Shown: one piece after another, positions 9,661 to 21,429 of the stretch
Layout of the letters: each line of letters begins with the position of its first letter
Numbering within the stretch: the first letter of the stretch is position 1
NCBI GenBank assembly: GCA_003439945.1
Contig: QVRM01001523.1
Coordinates: 62,001 to 126,000, forward strand
DNA length: 64,000 nt
Reading direction: 5' to 3'
Source: Dermanyssus gallinae
Taxonomy: Eukaryota; Arthropoda; Arachnida; Mesostigmata; Dermanyssidae
The notes under the pieces: generated by a model
Told to the model about the DNA's origin: nothing
What the model saw: the letters and a program-made list of their open reading frames with translations, nothing else
The model's database searches: none
Translations under genes and position numbers: made by a program

Positions 9661-11056
9661 CAAAAAACGATGCCTACAAGAACCAAAACGTACTTCAGGA
9701 TCAAGGACGAAGAGGTCTTCAAGAAAGAACTCAAGAAGGCAATCCTCAAAGCTTCCCCCCACACCCCAGAAGAACTGCACGACACTCTCATCAGGGCCTG
9801 CACCAGGGCCACTAAGCCCCCTCACCCAAGAAAGGCAATCTGCCAACCGAAATATTGGTGGAACAGCGTCATAGCGCAGAAACGGGCAGATTGTAACAAA
9901 GCCAAAAGGAAGCTCAAAACACGCCATAGGACCCGGGAGGCCGAAACCCTCGCCTTAGACAATTATAAAAGATGTAGGGCGCTCTTAAAAAAAGAAATAG
10001 CAGAAAGCAAAAAGCTATGGTGGCGTCAAAAGATAAATGACATAAATGACAAACCATGGGGAAAGCCCTACAAAATTATCAGGGGGATAGGCGCGCAGGC
10101 CCCAAAAGTTTTAATGCCAGGCACAGAGGTCGCACAGATTTTAAACAAACTCCTTCCACAAAACGCACATTTTAACAGGGATACTTTCGTAAGAAGAGGG
10201 ACAACCCCAGAAGAGTTCCCGCCTATCACGCGTGCAGAGGTAATAATGGCAGCTGAGAGGCTAACGCCAGGGAGGTCTCCAGGGCCCGACGGCATTCCGC
10301 CTTTGGCGGTGAAAATGCTTTTTAACGAACACCTGGATTTAGTAGCGACAGTACTCACTAAGGCGATAGCAAAAGGCAAAATGCCTAAAGACTGGAAAAG
10401 GGCGGAGGTGGTTTTAATTCCCAAAAGTAACGGAGGGTACGGACCCTTATGTCTCTTGAACACCCTAGCAAAAGGATATGAGGCAATTATAGAACACAGC
10501 GTTTGCGGAACAGAATGATCTTCTATCGGCTAACCAATACGGATTTCGCAAAAACAGGTCAGTTCTCACAGCAATTCAACGAATAACAACCAAAGCTGAC
10601 TTGCTACACAGTTTGCCTAAATACAAACGGAAACTTATTGTGACTGTCCTTCTGGATGTCAAAAACGCGTTCAACAGTCTGCCGTGGAAACAGATTTTAG
10701 AAACCCTGGTGAGAAAAGGGGTCCCTCCGTTTTTTGTGAGAGCCGTCTCGGGATACTTGGACGACAGAAGAGTTTTTAACGGCAAGGTGGAGATAGACAT
10801 GACAGCAGGAGTTCCGCAAGGATCAATCCTGGGCCCCCTGCTTTGGAACATAACATATGACGACGTCTTGAGACAGAAAGATCTCCCACAGGGAGTAGAG
10901 ATGATTGCGTACACGGATGATTTGGCCGTTATTATTCAAGCAAAAACAGAGGAAGAGTTAGAGTTAAAGACAAACATGGCTCTCCGGTCGACAAAGAGAT
11001 GGATGGATAGAGCTAGTCTACAGCTGCCCCGGAAAAGAGTGAAGCCATTCTCTTGA
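9661..11056 (+). pseudogene. R1-like ORF2: reverse transcriptase with YTDD box
   Basis: RT motifs in order: RLTPGRSPGPDGIPPLAVK near 10259-10312, AEVVLIPKS, then after a frameshift near 10500 SANQYGFRKNRSVLTAI, LLDVKNAFNSLPW with the first catalytic Asp, MTAGVPQGSILGPLLWN, and AYTDDLAV. The active-site codons are 10910-10921 and encode YTDD instead of YADD. The frame ends at 11056, a few codons out of register with the next segment, which begins LLTGRKRVGSIKL. Two indels and a stop upstream make the copy non-coding as a whole. Confidence 0.8.
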
Positions 11057-12036
11057 CAGGAAGAAAAAGAGTGGGCAGCATAAAACTGATGGTGGCGGGC
11101 CAGGAGATCAAGCAAGTAACAGAAGCTAGATACCTTGGTGTCCTATTAGACAAGGGTCTCAGGGGCACAAGTCGTATCAGGAAATGCACGGCTAAGGCGG
11201 CTAAAGCGGCTAACGCTATAGGCAAGATCCTTCCAAATTCATACTGGCCGCGGGAGTGTCGGCGACGACTATTGATGTCGGTTACCGATTTAATTGCACT
11301 TTTCGCGGCGCCAGTCTGGCTGCAGAACACCCTAAAAACGACGACGGCAAGAAAGGCCCTGAGAAATACGCAGATAATAGGGGCGCTTAGAATTCTGCAG
11401 GCCTACCGTACGGTTAGCACAAACGCAGCCCTGGTACTGGCTGGTTCCCCACCTTGGGACTTGACAGTAAACGAAAGGAGAAGGTTTTGGGAAGCAGGGG
11501 GTGAGTCCAGCAAAGAAGTTGAGAGGGAAAAGACGATAAGAGCGTGGCAAGAAGAATGGGACGCCATACCCATATGCTCACCGGGCCATTCACTTCGCTT
11601 GCTCATCCCGGACATCAAAAAGTAGATAGATCGCCCGGCAGGGAAACTTAACTTTTTCCTTACGCAGTGTCTCACTGGCCATGGTGACTTTCAAAGTTAT
11701 CTCTTTCGTATTGGCAAAGCTCCCTCGGCAACCTGCGTGCACTGTGCGAACGGCGTTGACGATGACCCCGAGCACACTCTCCTGAAATGCAACGAACTAG
11801 AGCAGGCAAGGACAACTGCCATAGCGCTGCTAAGATTGAAATGGTTCAGAGAAGAAGAAAAACGACGAGCCAGAACACCGGACCCGCCGAGAAGTAACAT
11901 GAAAATGTTTGTGGAGTACATATGCAGCACAGCATCAGCATGGAAGCTGGGCGAGGAAATGGCAAGTAATGAAAAAGAAAACCGAGCTCGGCAAGTACAG
12001 AAGAGAACGGATAGCGCTTACGACATCAAAAGATGA
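11053..12036 (+). pseudogene. R1-like ORF2: thumb and C-terminal CCHC knuckle
   Basis: 11053-11625 gives LLTGRKRV, ARYLGVLLDKGL, then RNTQIIGALRILQAYRTVST and PPWDLTVNERR, the usual R1 post-RT region. A stop at 11623-11625 separates it from 11626-12036, which remains recognisable as FFLTQCLTGHGDFQSYLFRIG and a CVHC...DPEH-x4-C knuckle. The same blocks occur at 60868-61330 in the split copy. The domain is thought to take part in RNA or target binding. Confidence 0.75.
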
Positions 12037-12340
12037 CGTGGCTTGTATTCAGACGGGTTCGCAGGTGTTGGGACAAGTACGTCGGATCGGTGGGGGAACC
12101 CGTGAGTGACCTCGGCCAAATGATTCGGTAGGCGCTCGCCACTTCTCCTAATGACCCATAGTACTGTTCTATGGATATCTGGGTCATTAGAGAGTGAAAC
12201 TTAAGGGGGGAGTAGTGTTTAGTAGGTAGGGATCTTGGCGGACCAACATCCAACCGCTAGGGTCGAGTCCCACACTGCTCGAGACGGGGGAATACCTCGT
12301 ACTCGTAGCGCGCGTAAAAGCATTTACCCTCCTCCACAAA
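12037..12340 (+). other. R1-like 3' UTR with hairpin
   Basis: This non-coding tail contains an inverted repeat with 11-bp arms (12148-12158 and 12180-12190, CTAATGACCCA/TGGGTCATTAG). A smaller CCATAG/CTATGG pair lies between them. The phrase TTTAGTAGG...GAGTCCCACACTGC near 12216-12280 is also found, altered, at 49445-49475. The tail ends in an A-rich run that leads into a TA array. Confidence 0.6.
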
Positions 12341-12345
12341 AAAAA

Positions 12346-12365
12346 TAAATATATATATATATATT

Positions 12366-12396
<31 letters not shown>

Positions 12397-12398
12397 AA
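12346..12398. repeat. (TA)n array with a T-rich interruption
   Basis: Two (TA)n blocks separated by TTTTTTT. It directly follows the A-rich tail of the R1-like element. Confidence 0.9.
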
Positions 12399-12744
12399 CA
12401 AAGCTGCGTTGCGTTATAGCCCTATATGTGGCCCCTTAAAGTCTTTGGGACCAAAGATCATTCCTGTTTACGTTTAAATGTTTAAAAAATAAAGTTCACA
12501 CATTGGCAAATTCGGTTTCTGATTATGTGCTGAGATGCATTTGAGAACTTTGAAAACACGATAATGGCAAAACTGTTTCGCAAGATGTCTAGTTACTGCC
12601 TATGCATTACAGCTTGTGCCATCGAATGAAATCACTGACGCGCGACCCCTGAACGTAATGGCTTTCGACAGACGTGGCGCTCAAGGTTATCGAGCTCAGC
12701 ACCGCGGACAATATAGCCCGTGGAGCCGCCAGGCTAAACTCCAC

Positions 12745-12789
12745 TGGCTAAACCGCTCAGTGCACATTTTGCACTGAGCGGTTTAGCCA
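12745..12789. repeat. Perfect 20-bp inverted repeat, 5-nt loop
   Basis: The left arm 12745-12764 is the exact reverse complement of the right arm 12770-12789, with loop CATTT. The half-site GGCTAAAC also occurs just upstream at 12732-12739. It lies alone in 12400-13560, which otherwise holds no recognisable gene. Confidence 0.85.
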
Positions 12790-13562
12790 CCGCCGGACAT
12801 GAATTAACTAGAGAACGGTCCCTTGCGGTTCGACGTTAAACTATCTGATAGAGGAAAGGGCCAATTGTTAAGCATTTACGATCTTTGATCATTTATTGTG
12901 CTTTACGAGAGTGATTTAAGGGAGCTGGCTACATCGTTCACTTGGAACTAAAACGAGCAGGCGATATTCTTTCGAGATGGATATAAATATGCGTGAGCGT
13001 AGTCGATAACTCGGGCACATTTGTACACGCAGTAGTGTTTGATATCGTGCTTGACCGCAAGTATTTGTGATCGTCCAGAGATTACATTTAAGACCCTCCA
13101 CGTGACAATGCAAATAAAGATCGATTAGACGGAAGCGCACGTTTATTTATTATAACAAAGCGATGGAAACAGATACGTGCAAACTAACGTGCAGTTAGAC
13201 ATATATATCTGGCTGACCAGTACAATTGCTAGCTGTGTGGTAGTCGGAGTGTATAGTTATGGAAAACATTGCGGAAATATATTTTTATGGATCTATTTCG
13301 CTATACGCTATGAAATTCATTGTGAATCTTCTTAGTACCAGCAAGTGAGGGAAGCGCGACTTCGTAAACTGTCTTTGCAAATATAATACAAAATTAAGTA
13401 GTTCAATTTGCGGTGTTCGGACATCTAGAAGCGATCAGTTAGCAGAGACGAGTGAAAGCTCCACTTCCGTTTAAGGAACGCCTTAAATCTAGCATTTAGA
13501 AAATACAGCATATACAGACATTTTTTAGCAAAACACCTAAAACATAGTATGCACAAGTAGAA

Positions 13563-13565
<3 letters not shown>

Positions 13566-13643
<78 letters not shown>
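13566..13643. repeat. (TA)n array, about 78 bp
   Basis: Uninterrupted TA units. The frames across it that encode YIYIYI are artefacts. Confidence 0.95.
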
Positions 13644-13644
<1 letters not shown>

Positions 13645-13799
13645 GAAGGCATTTCGACAAATTCGTTCAAATTTAACATTTGAACTACCAAGGTCTTACG
13701 GTGTGATTTTCGTAGAAGTACCATTTATCAGCTACATATAGGCCACATTTTGCAACATTCAGTGACGGCGTTTATTGTTTAAATTTGGTTAAACAAGAA

Positions 13800-14540
13800 G
13801 TGAGGTTCAGCGATTTTAAGGAGACAAAAATGAAAGAGCAACGGATTTGCGCAAGGTTCTATGTGAAAGCCAAAGGATGGTGGAAATGCCAGCGAGGCTT
13901 GTTCCAAACATTTTAAATTTCTAGCAAATTGGATTGCTTCAGAGAGTGATTACAGGGATGAGTTGTAAATAGTCGTGGGGTCTGGTTACAACATCGAGAT
14001 CAAAGCCCAATCCTCCCAGTGGTGCTTCCTAGGGAGAGAAAGTTGCTCGAAGAAGTTCAGATAAAACAAATCGAGCCCCAAAGTGCTTTTGACCGTTTTT
14101 CGATCTAAAAAGTAGCACATTTCACGATTTTTTGGTGCTACGGTCCATTACTTAGTTGTACGGTCAATAAGAAATACTACCACAAAATAATAAGAAGCTT
14201 GCACCAGAACGTCCAGCGCAGATGTCCTAAACTCTGGGCAAACTCTTGGATCCTCCATCACGACAACGCATCGGCGCACATATTGTTAATGATTTCGCAA
14301 TATTCTATGAAAAATTCAATTTCTATAATTTCGCAGCCTCCCTATTTGCCAGATCTGACGGGCAACGTTTTGATACTATAGAGGAGATAAGAAAAGCAAT
14401 TCACCCCTATGCCGAAAGATGCGCTTAAACTTTTTTTGAGAAGTAATAAAAAGAAGTGGCACAAGTGCACTGAAGCGGGGGATTTTTTTGAAGGTAACAA
14501 AAGCATTCTAAAAGATTAAATAACTATTTTGTGTGTTTTT
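13800..14540 (+). mobile_element. Mariner DNA transposon remnant
   Basis: Scattered frames reproduce a mariner transposase in order: MKEQRICARFYVKAKG near 13831, SGYNIEIKAQSSQWCF near 13983, NSWILHHDNASAHILL at 14243-14288 with the second catalytic Asp, QPPYLPDL at 14333-14356 with the third, and KKWHKCTEAGDFFEG near 14452. The region of the first catalytic Asp (D of the WVYGYD box) is lost. No terminal inverted repeats were found. It is an old, inactive copy. Confidence 0.7.
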
Positions 14541-14929
14541 TTTTTATAAATTAGTATCCACATTTTTCGATTTGTACCCCAGTATTATGTGTTAAACTAA
14601 ATGCGGAAAGTGCACTGTTATGGATTACACATACATCAAAATCTTCTTTTCGCTCCGTATTTTAAAACTACATGATTAATACTTAAAAGGAGCATGTTAC
14701 TTTCTGCGCACTACCGTGGAACACACCATCAGCAGCTTGTTATAGTTTCTGGTGAGCAAAGCACGACTTAACTAGAAACTACATCTCAATATTATTATTA
14801 AAAGATTTGGAGATATTTTATATGGGGCGATACCTGCTAATTATGTTCAGACGAGCGTGCAGGTGACGTACAATAACGAAGATGTGCATTCACTTTGTGG
14901 AATATCCGTAAAAAAATATTCTTCCCTCT

Positions 14930-15850
14930 TTGGCAAAAACATCCTCATGCTCGTAGATTGCCTGACTCCGCTTTGGGCCATTACTGGAATTGCAACAGTA
15001 GTTGGTGACACCAAGCACCCTTCTAGGTGTGGTGACAAGCAGATGTCTGATTGGACAGATGGACGAGTAAGAACCGCAAAGGACCAAGCCAGGTAAGCGA
15101 AACATGGAACAGGGTGAAAAAGAGGAGGAAGAACAGGAGAACATGGAACGTACATCGAGTACCTTTGACCTTTTTGGATGATCTGACAATGTTGTTGTTG
15201 TTGCTGCTGCTGTTTTGATTAACGATGTTGTTGTTGTTGTTTTTGTTGTTGTTGTTATTGTTGCTGTCATTGTTGTTGTTGTTGCTGCTGTTTTGATTAA
15301 CGTTGTTGCTGTTGCTGTCATTGCTGTTGTTGTTGTTGCTGTTGCTATTCTTGCTCAACCTGTTAACAGCCGAAGTAGGTATCAGGTGAGTGCGATGCCG
15401 TATCTCCACCACGCAGGCAGCAGCAGCAGCCAGCGCACCCGCTGACGACATCTACGGCAACCACCAGCCAGAAGCTGGGCAGGTCCTGCTGCGCGACAGG
15501 ATACGCAGGATTATACGCCTCTTGCGGCAAAACGGTTGTCACCTTCATCGTCGTCGTCATCATCAACATCATCTGCTGTTCGTGCGACGAACGACAGCCG
15601 TGCTTTTGCGGCTGGCGTGTCTATGCCCTCGTCCGTGTATGTCGTGTCTCAGGGTGTCACCCACTCACCGTCTGTTTTTCTTCGCAAGCAAGCAACGCCC
15701 GTCCCGTGACACGGGACACCTGAGAGCCCGACGCTCGACGGGCAAACAGAACACGACGAGACGACGATAGCTCGAAATAGCTCGAGGAAGAGACGAATTC
15801 CGTTGGCGAATAAAGGAGTTTCTATTCTAAGAAGAAGAAGAAGAAGAAAA
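14930..15850 (+). repeat. Dispersed repeat X, copy 1 (GTT-rich core)
   Basis: It shares long stretches in the same order with 22990-23900: CGTACATCGAGTACCTTTG before a GTT tract, CTTGCTCAACCTGTTAACAG after it, then GGCAACCACCAGCCAGAAGC and CTCAGGGTGTCACCCAC. The GTT tract here (15189-15350) is imperfect. The right end has AATAAA then a (GAA)n run (15827-15847), like the end of a processed transcript. No protein domain was recognised. Confidence 0.7.
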
Positions 15851-15860
15851 AAACGATTGA

Positions 15861-17290
15861 ATGGCTTTTAATTGGGCTCGCGCCGTTGGTGGTGAAAATA
15901 TATTAACAATGCCTGCGGTAGAAGGATCGCCAAGGCAGAGCTTCCTTCAGTCTAATATTATCCACAGCGCGGGTCACACGATTAGCGAGCCTAAATCGAT
16001 TGCCGATGAACGAAATCGACATTTTGCTACTGTTGGATATAAAACTTTAAGCTCGTTGAACTCGTCGTATACCGATAGGCACTGCTTTGATGAACTAACG
16101 ACCTAAAGACACCGAGCCATTTTTGCTGCAACCCTCTTATGTTGAGGGAGCAATCGCTAATTTTAATGCTAGTTGGTCTGGTGGAGTCATGGGCGTTGCG
16201 GGTAAACTGCTAAAATTCGCTTCCCCTGCTATTGCTATAGCTTTTTAATACGAATAATCAACTATTACCAGATTCAAATGCGGCTATTTTCCTAGATGTG
16301 TGAGATCTACTAACGTAGTCCCATTATACAAGGATAAAGGGGAAGGGTATCTTGCGTATAACTATCATCCTGGTTGTCGATTACACTTCAAGGGTCACCT
16401 AAAAAGTTCGTGCTACATAATTTAACTCGATATTTAAAACACATTGGCTTCTCCTTGTCAGGCCAATTCGGCTTTTGTGAGAACCGAACAGACTTGGCCC
16501 TATCACACCTGGAGTAGCATGTGCTTGACTTAGCAAAAATGGGCCAGGCTTGTTCTTGAACGTGGCGTCTGCCTTTAATTGATTTGACTACGGATTGTTT
16601 ACCCAGATGTTGACTCAGTTTGGTTACACGTTCTACAGTTGGTTTAGATCATATATTAAGGCTACATCTCAGTCTGTAAAGGTTGGGTCTATCCAATCTA
16701 CTAGACAGTTTATGGACTTCGGGACTCCGCGGGGCGCTGTCCTTGGTCCCTTTATGCTTTTAATATAACTGAAGTTCATACTTTTGGTAATTAAATGCAA
16801 TAACGCGGAAAAGTCAATAGCTCTGCTGAAAACACAACAACCTTGTTTCGACTCCATTCGGTTAACGCTTCTAGTAGTATTGCCACTTCGATTGATTTTG
16901 TTTAAAAGTTGCAAGGGTTTTTAACGAATATGGAATGACTATGAATACGAGTAAAATTAATATCTTGATTATCCGACCCGCTAGAAGCCTGTTTCAACTG
17001 TCCGATAGTTTTTGACTAGGGGTCAATACGGCAAATCGTTCTCAGGCGGTAAAGTGTCTGGGTTTGATATCACGTGAGCACTTTTCTTGGCGTTCTAAAT
17101 AAAAATTCTCGAGCTGGAAAAGCTCCGTCACTTCTTCATCCGGTAACACATCACAAGAAACTTACCGAGCAGACTTTTGGTGAGCCCGAAATGGCCCTAC
17201 AGAATGCTATGGCGTGCTTTATACTGTTCTATTCGCGAAGCGCACGCGACCGAGGCTCGATACCGGCTGTCGCTTACTTGGAACGCGCTA
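15861..17290 (+). pseudogene. Very old non-LTR reverse transcriptase remnant
   Basis: Without long frames, the plus strand still yields RT phrases in order: KFVLHNLTRYLKHIGF near 16401-16449, QFGFCENRTDLALSHLE near 16465-16515, WFRSYIKA and SVKVGSIQSTRQFMDFGT near 16640-16723, then PRGAVLGPFMLL. The last corresponds to the VPQGSVLGP motif B. Many stops are present. The clade is not assignable, but CR1/L2/Jockey-like elements use these phrases. Confidence 0.55.
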
Positions 17291-18398
17291 CCTAGCCGCA
17301 TATGATCTCTCCTCTCTGTGAGTGCTTTTTAGTAAGTAAACGGCAGTGGAATAACGCAAAACTAACGCGAATGGGAAGCATCGTCCTCTTCGAGCAGAAA
17401 GTGCAGACGTAGACCTGGGTTAGCAACAACATGTGTAAAAACTGTGTGTTGCCCATGAAGGCACTCCGTTTAGATGGCCTCAGCCGAGCAACGTCGAGAG
17501 TACAGCTGCGTGGTTGGCCGGGAGGCATATTGTAGTGCGTGCCATCTGGAAGCCCAGAGTTTCCCTGCCAAACTTCGTCTTCTGTGTGGCCTTTGGTGAT
17601 AATGACATTAGTAAAGTTTCAAGTAGCGCCCTCTGGCCGAAAGACGTGAGTCTGCGGCGCTGGCTGGGGATTTCACTGGCCAAGACTAGAGTATGCGAAG
17701 AGTTTACTGACGGGCATGTTTTAACAGCTAGACAGCAAAGACGCCTTCTGCGAAGGCAGTCGCATGCGGCTCGCAGCTGCAAAATACTGTTTGGGAATTG
17801 CAACAGTTTATCTAGGGCTCTACATTTAGCACCATAACGTTTGTTTGACGATGTGAACATTGTACTCTTGACGGAAAATCGTATGCCAGGGGAACTGCAT
17901 TTAGATGAGATGCAAGGTTTCCTTCTGCTAGTGAGTTTTTTCTAGACGGAAGGCGGGGAAGACCAGTCAATGGACTTTCCATCAATTTATGAGCAGGGTC
18001 ACCCCGAATGTAATGTGTGTGCCGAGGTGAGTGTTGCATGACACTCGCCTCAGGTAGGCGTCAACTTCGCACTGCTTTACTTGCCACCTTAGTGCGATGA
18101 TGCGGAGGTTGCCGATGCGATCAGTGCTGGTCTAGCGGCGCTAAACCTCCAGCTTCCGACTCCAGTCGGCGGCGACTTTAACTGTCGTATTGCTAGTGGC
18201 GCCACCTAACATGATGGGCTTCTTAAGCTTCTCGAGAACAGAGGCCTGCATTGCGCAAATGAGTGTGACATATACGTTTGCCAACGTGTACGTTTGCCAA
18301 AGTAGAAGAAGCACTATCGACTGTTTGACAACCTTCATTACCCGAAGGCATTTCAAGGATGCGAGGTTCCTAATATTCTAGCGCTGAAGCGCCTGCCG

Positions 18399-18944
18399 GT
18401 GCTGATGCCGTCTCTGTGTGTGCATGGCCAGGGGTGCGCTCTGCGTCGGCAGCCGACAACGTACTTGTCTAGGCAGCTAGATTTGCGTATACTGACGCGC
18501 AAGTTAGGGCTGCTGAGATCAACTTCCGACATTGAACAAAGCAACCATGCTTTGGAGGCCACTGTCGAAGCGGCTGTAGTCAAGAAAAAGTACAGACAAG
18601 GACTGGCGCGGCCCTGGTTTACATGGGCCCGCTACCTAAAACTTCGAGAAGCGCATGACAAAAGAGCAATTGCGGCTGCATTTTACTGAACTTTTGCCTT
18701 ATGCATACGCCCCCCGCCTAAACAAGTTATTGAGCAACCGCTCACTCTGGAGCAGCACTACATGAATTGGCCGTTTACGGTCGACGAAGTGGTGCAGATA
18801 TTGCGCGGGTTACCCAAGAACAAGATTAGTGGTCCTGATGAGATCTATTACGAACATTGGGCTGGGTCGTCCGATATTTTAGCAGGGAAACTGCGCAATT
18901 TGTCTAATCAGGTACTCAGCGGGAGACACATACCCCAGGTTTAA
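18399..18944 (+). pseudogene. Endonuclease-RT linker and RT motif 1 of the 17500-19925 remnant
   Basis: Two plus-strand frames (18399-18689 and 18762-18944) separated by a stop give the linker helix region and then VDEVVQILRGLPKNKISGPD, the first RT motif. They cover the fingers only; the palm with the catalytic Asp is degraded further on. Confidence 0.5.
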
Positions 18945-19436
18945 CACGAAGCCAGTCTTTGCTATTTATGGGAAAAACGGTGACAACGTAGACCACCTAA
19001 ATCTCTACCGAGGTATCGCGTCAGGACGCACTCGAAGGAATGTTTTCAATTAGTTGATTATCTCGAGGGTGTTTCTAACTGTGGAGAAGGCTTTACTTCC
19101 GGAGCAATTTGAATTCGGGAGGGGTCGAGGTACATAGAACGCGATCCAGGTATCCCAGTCAGAAGTTGAGCGGGTGCTGGCTGCGCCCAGAGGGCCCTGC
19201 GTGTGCATGCCCAGAGGTACGCAGTCTTTGTACGCCGTCTTTATACGCCGTCGTTATCGATTGTGTCAAGGCCCCAGTCACTTTGTACTTAATTTATTTC
19301 GACATGCTGGAGTGAGTAGTTCTTTACTACGAGTGCTTTCCAGCTTCTTTGCTGAAGACCGCCTCAAAGTTAACATAAAGGGCGGGAACACCTTGCTGAT
19401 TCAAAACGTAGAGACCCCTTAAGGGGACCCTCTCAG

Positions 19437-19922
19437 TTGCCTGGCCTTCTCCTCGCTTATTGCCTAGCCCGCCATGTGCGGGAGGAGTTTAGAAACGCCG
19501 TCGTCGTTATGCATGCGATTGATATAGTAATGGCCCACAGGAGCCGCGGTGCCATTCGTCGAACTGTCGACGACGCAGAAAGTAACCTTCACCGTAAGGA
19601 CCTGCAAATAAATTCGCGGAAGACGAAAGCCAATAAGCTTTGCCGTGGGAGTCGATTGACTGCAGCAGACGTAATACCCTGCTGTGGTCAACCGCTGGAG
19701 TTTGTCAACTCCTTCCCGTATTTGGGTCTAAAACAACACCATACGGGAACGATTTTTACACAGCACCTCGGCGACAGGCATCGGGCGGCTCTTGCCGCTA
19801 GTCACAGAGAAGTGAGAGACCCTCGACGGCTGTATCTAAGTGCGGTAGTGCGCCTTTTTGATCTTAAGATTGTGCCAATGTTGAGCTATATCCTTGGCAG
19901 GGTGTGGGGCCTTTTGAAGTAA
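19437..19922 (+). pseudogene. RT thumb region of the 17500-19925 remnant
   Basis: The 161-codon frame includes LHRKDLQINSRKTKANKLC (the block after the YADD box), then EFVNSFPYLGLKQHHTG and ALAASHREVRDPRRLYLSAV. The YADD box itself is not recognisable upstream of it. The frame ends just before the junction with the RLE-type fragment. Confidence 0.55.
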
Positions 19923-20376
19923 TGCCAAAGCAATGCCGAGCCTGGGGGGTGGGGAGAAACACGGTTTTAATGAACGTGAGTCCTACACTAGTTACGTTAG
20001 CTGCTCGTGACGCATGCGCATTAGCATTTCCGAAACCTCCCAAATCAAAACAAAAAAGTGTGAGGCCATCTTTCAGCGGCAACTTTTGCGTTGCTAGAAA
20101 GATGCTTCATAATATATATATTCACAATATATATAAATGTGTTTTTTGCTTGCCACGGACGGCAAGACACCGCTTTGTGTGCCTGCTAGCGGGTTGCGGA
20201 CTGGCAGTGAAAACAAGACGCATCGGCGGCCTTTACACTTTTTCGCCCGGTGGGACAGTCGCTGAAGTGTTAAACAATATATATAATGACGACTTTAGTG
20301 CAATTATGCGTCGTGCGATTGCGCGAGTGATGGTTGGGACGCCTATAACGGTGAACTTCAAAGACTGACCGGCGAA

Positions 20377-21220
20377 TTGTCGTTGTTATTTGATTCTCCT
20401 CCCGACGATAGGGCCAACCAGGGCAATTGGACGAATCCTCTACAAGAAAAGCGACTAGTAAACCTGATTAATAGAGCGCCTTCTGTTGCTGATAAACCTA
20501 GGCTTCGAGCTGTTAGTAGTCAAGGGGCTGGGGCTTGGCTACACGCCCTACCATGTCCGCGAATTGAGACTCTGTTGGACGCCGAGACTACGCGCATAAG
20601 CGCAGGGCTGCGGTTTGGTGTTGACCTAGTCGTGCCCCACCGATGTCGTTGTGGTGATTTTGTAGACGCGTTGGCCCATCATGGCCTGTCAAGCGCGTTA
20701 AGTGCAGGCCAACGAGCACGTCACTCCGCTCTAAACGACACCTTTAGTCGCGCACTTCGATCTGCCGGCTTCCCATGTGTCCTAGAGCCCCCGGGTCTAT
20801 AGAGAGATGACGGAAAAGGGCCTGACGGCCTGACTTTGACGCTCTTTAAGCGTGACCGCATGCTTGTTTGGGGCGCAACTGTAACCGACTCATTAGCCCC
20901 TTCAATGGTCGGTGAAGGTGCAGACCGAGCAGGTCATGCTTCCAGGTTAGCTGAGGCTAACAAATGCAGAAAATATTCCAGTGTGAATTATCCGCACGAA
21001 TTTTGTCCGTTGGCGTTCGAGACTATGGGAACTGCAGGCGCTCAAACTGATTCAACGCGTAGGCAGAAGCCTTAATCTTTCGACAGGAGGCTCGAGAGCA
21101 TCCGAATTCTTGCGTCAGAGGCTGTCGCTCGACATTCAACGAGGAAATGCAGCGTCTGTTCGGAGCACATTGTTGAACTGGGCTAACCCTGGGTTAGAGG
21201 ACCCGTAAGCGCATGTTCGC
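20377..21220 (+). pseudogene. RLE-type ORF2 C-terminus, third copy
   Basis: The text GAGAWLHALPCPRIETLL then AETTRISAGLRFGVDLVVPHRCRCG corresponds to the KWLQAIPSPQLG...LRIVSGLRLG region of copies A and B. PDGLTLTLF and LVWGATVTDSLAPS follow, with the Asp of the DATV box changed to Gly. After the stop at 21073-21075 another frame gives LSLDIQRGNAAS, the terminal block. A stop at about 20800 (after EPPGL) also breaks it. This is a more diverged subfamily, 5' truncated. Confidence 0.7.
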
Positions 21221-21429
21221 GTGGAGACAATTGTCCACTCCAAAGTGCTAACACAGCAAAGTTATATAAAAAAAATTATGCGTCGTCTTGAAATGCAAAG
21301 TTATTACAAAATAAACAATATGTATGTAGTACATGCTTGTTCATACGCACCGTTCGAGCGAGGTAAATACTGCAATGTCAGGTGACTTAAAATTCTATGA
21401 AGAGTGTATACCATTCTAGGGAGGCTTTT

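Larger units (their letters stand above)
8410..12340 (+). mobile_element. R1-like non-LTR retrotransposon between two TA arrays
   Basis: The order is CCHC ORF1, APE endonuclease, reverse transcriptase, C-terminal Cys/His knuckle and a structured 3' UTR. The endonuclease opening (KVIQVNCNRSK...AHD), the RT block DVKNAFNSLPW and the 3' UTR phrase GTCGAGTCCCACACTGC all resemble the R1 clade. The 5' end is truncated directly at a TA array (8368-8408) and the 3' end runs into another (12349-12396). ORF2 has one stop (9072-9074) and frameshifts near 9355, 10500 and 11035. Related decayed copies lie at 46980-49470 and 54500-61490. Confidence 0.85.
17500..19925 (+). mobile_element. APE-type non-LTR remnant, multiply broken
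   Basis: ORF1-like text ends near 17740 (SSALWPKDVSLRRWLG). The endonuclease begins at about 17785 (ILFGNCNSLS), continues with IVLLTENRM, and reaches GGDFNCRI near 18168-18190. RT phrases follow: LRGLPKNKISGPDEIYYEHW (18796-18855), GDPLSCLAF-like sequence near 19420, LQINSRKTKANKLC near 19600, VNSFPYLGLKQHHTGT, and RLFDLKIVPMLSY near 19850. Stops and shifts occur throughout. The family is related to the scrap at 7483-7734 and more distantly to the 3576-7258 element. Confidence 0.65.

Noticed and set aside
12908..13140. 74-codon minus-strand frame
   Set aside because: No motif; length expected by chance.
15023..15451. Asn/Ser-rich minus-strand frame in repeat X copy 1
   Set aside because: Produced by imperfect GTT units; not conserved as protein in copy 2.
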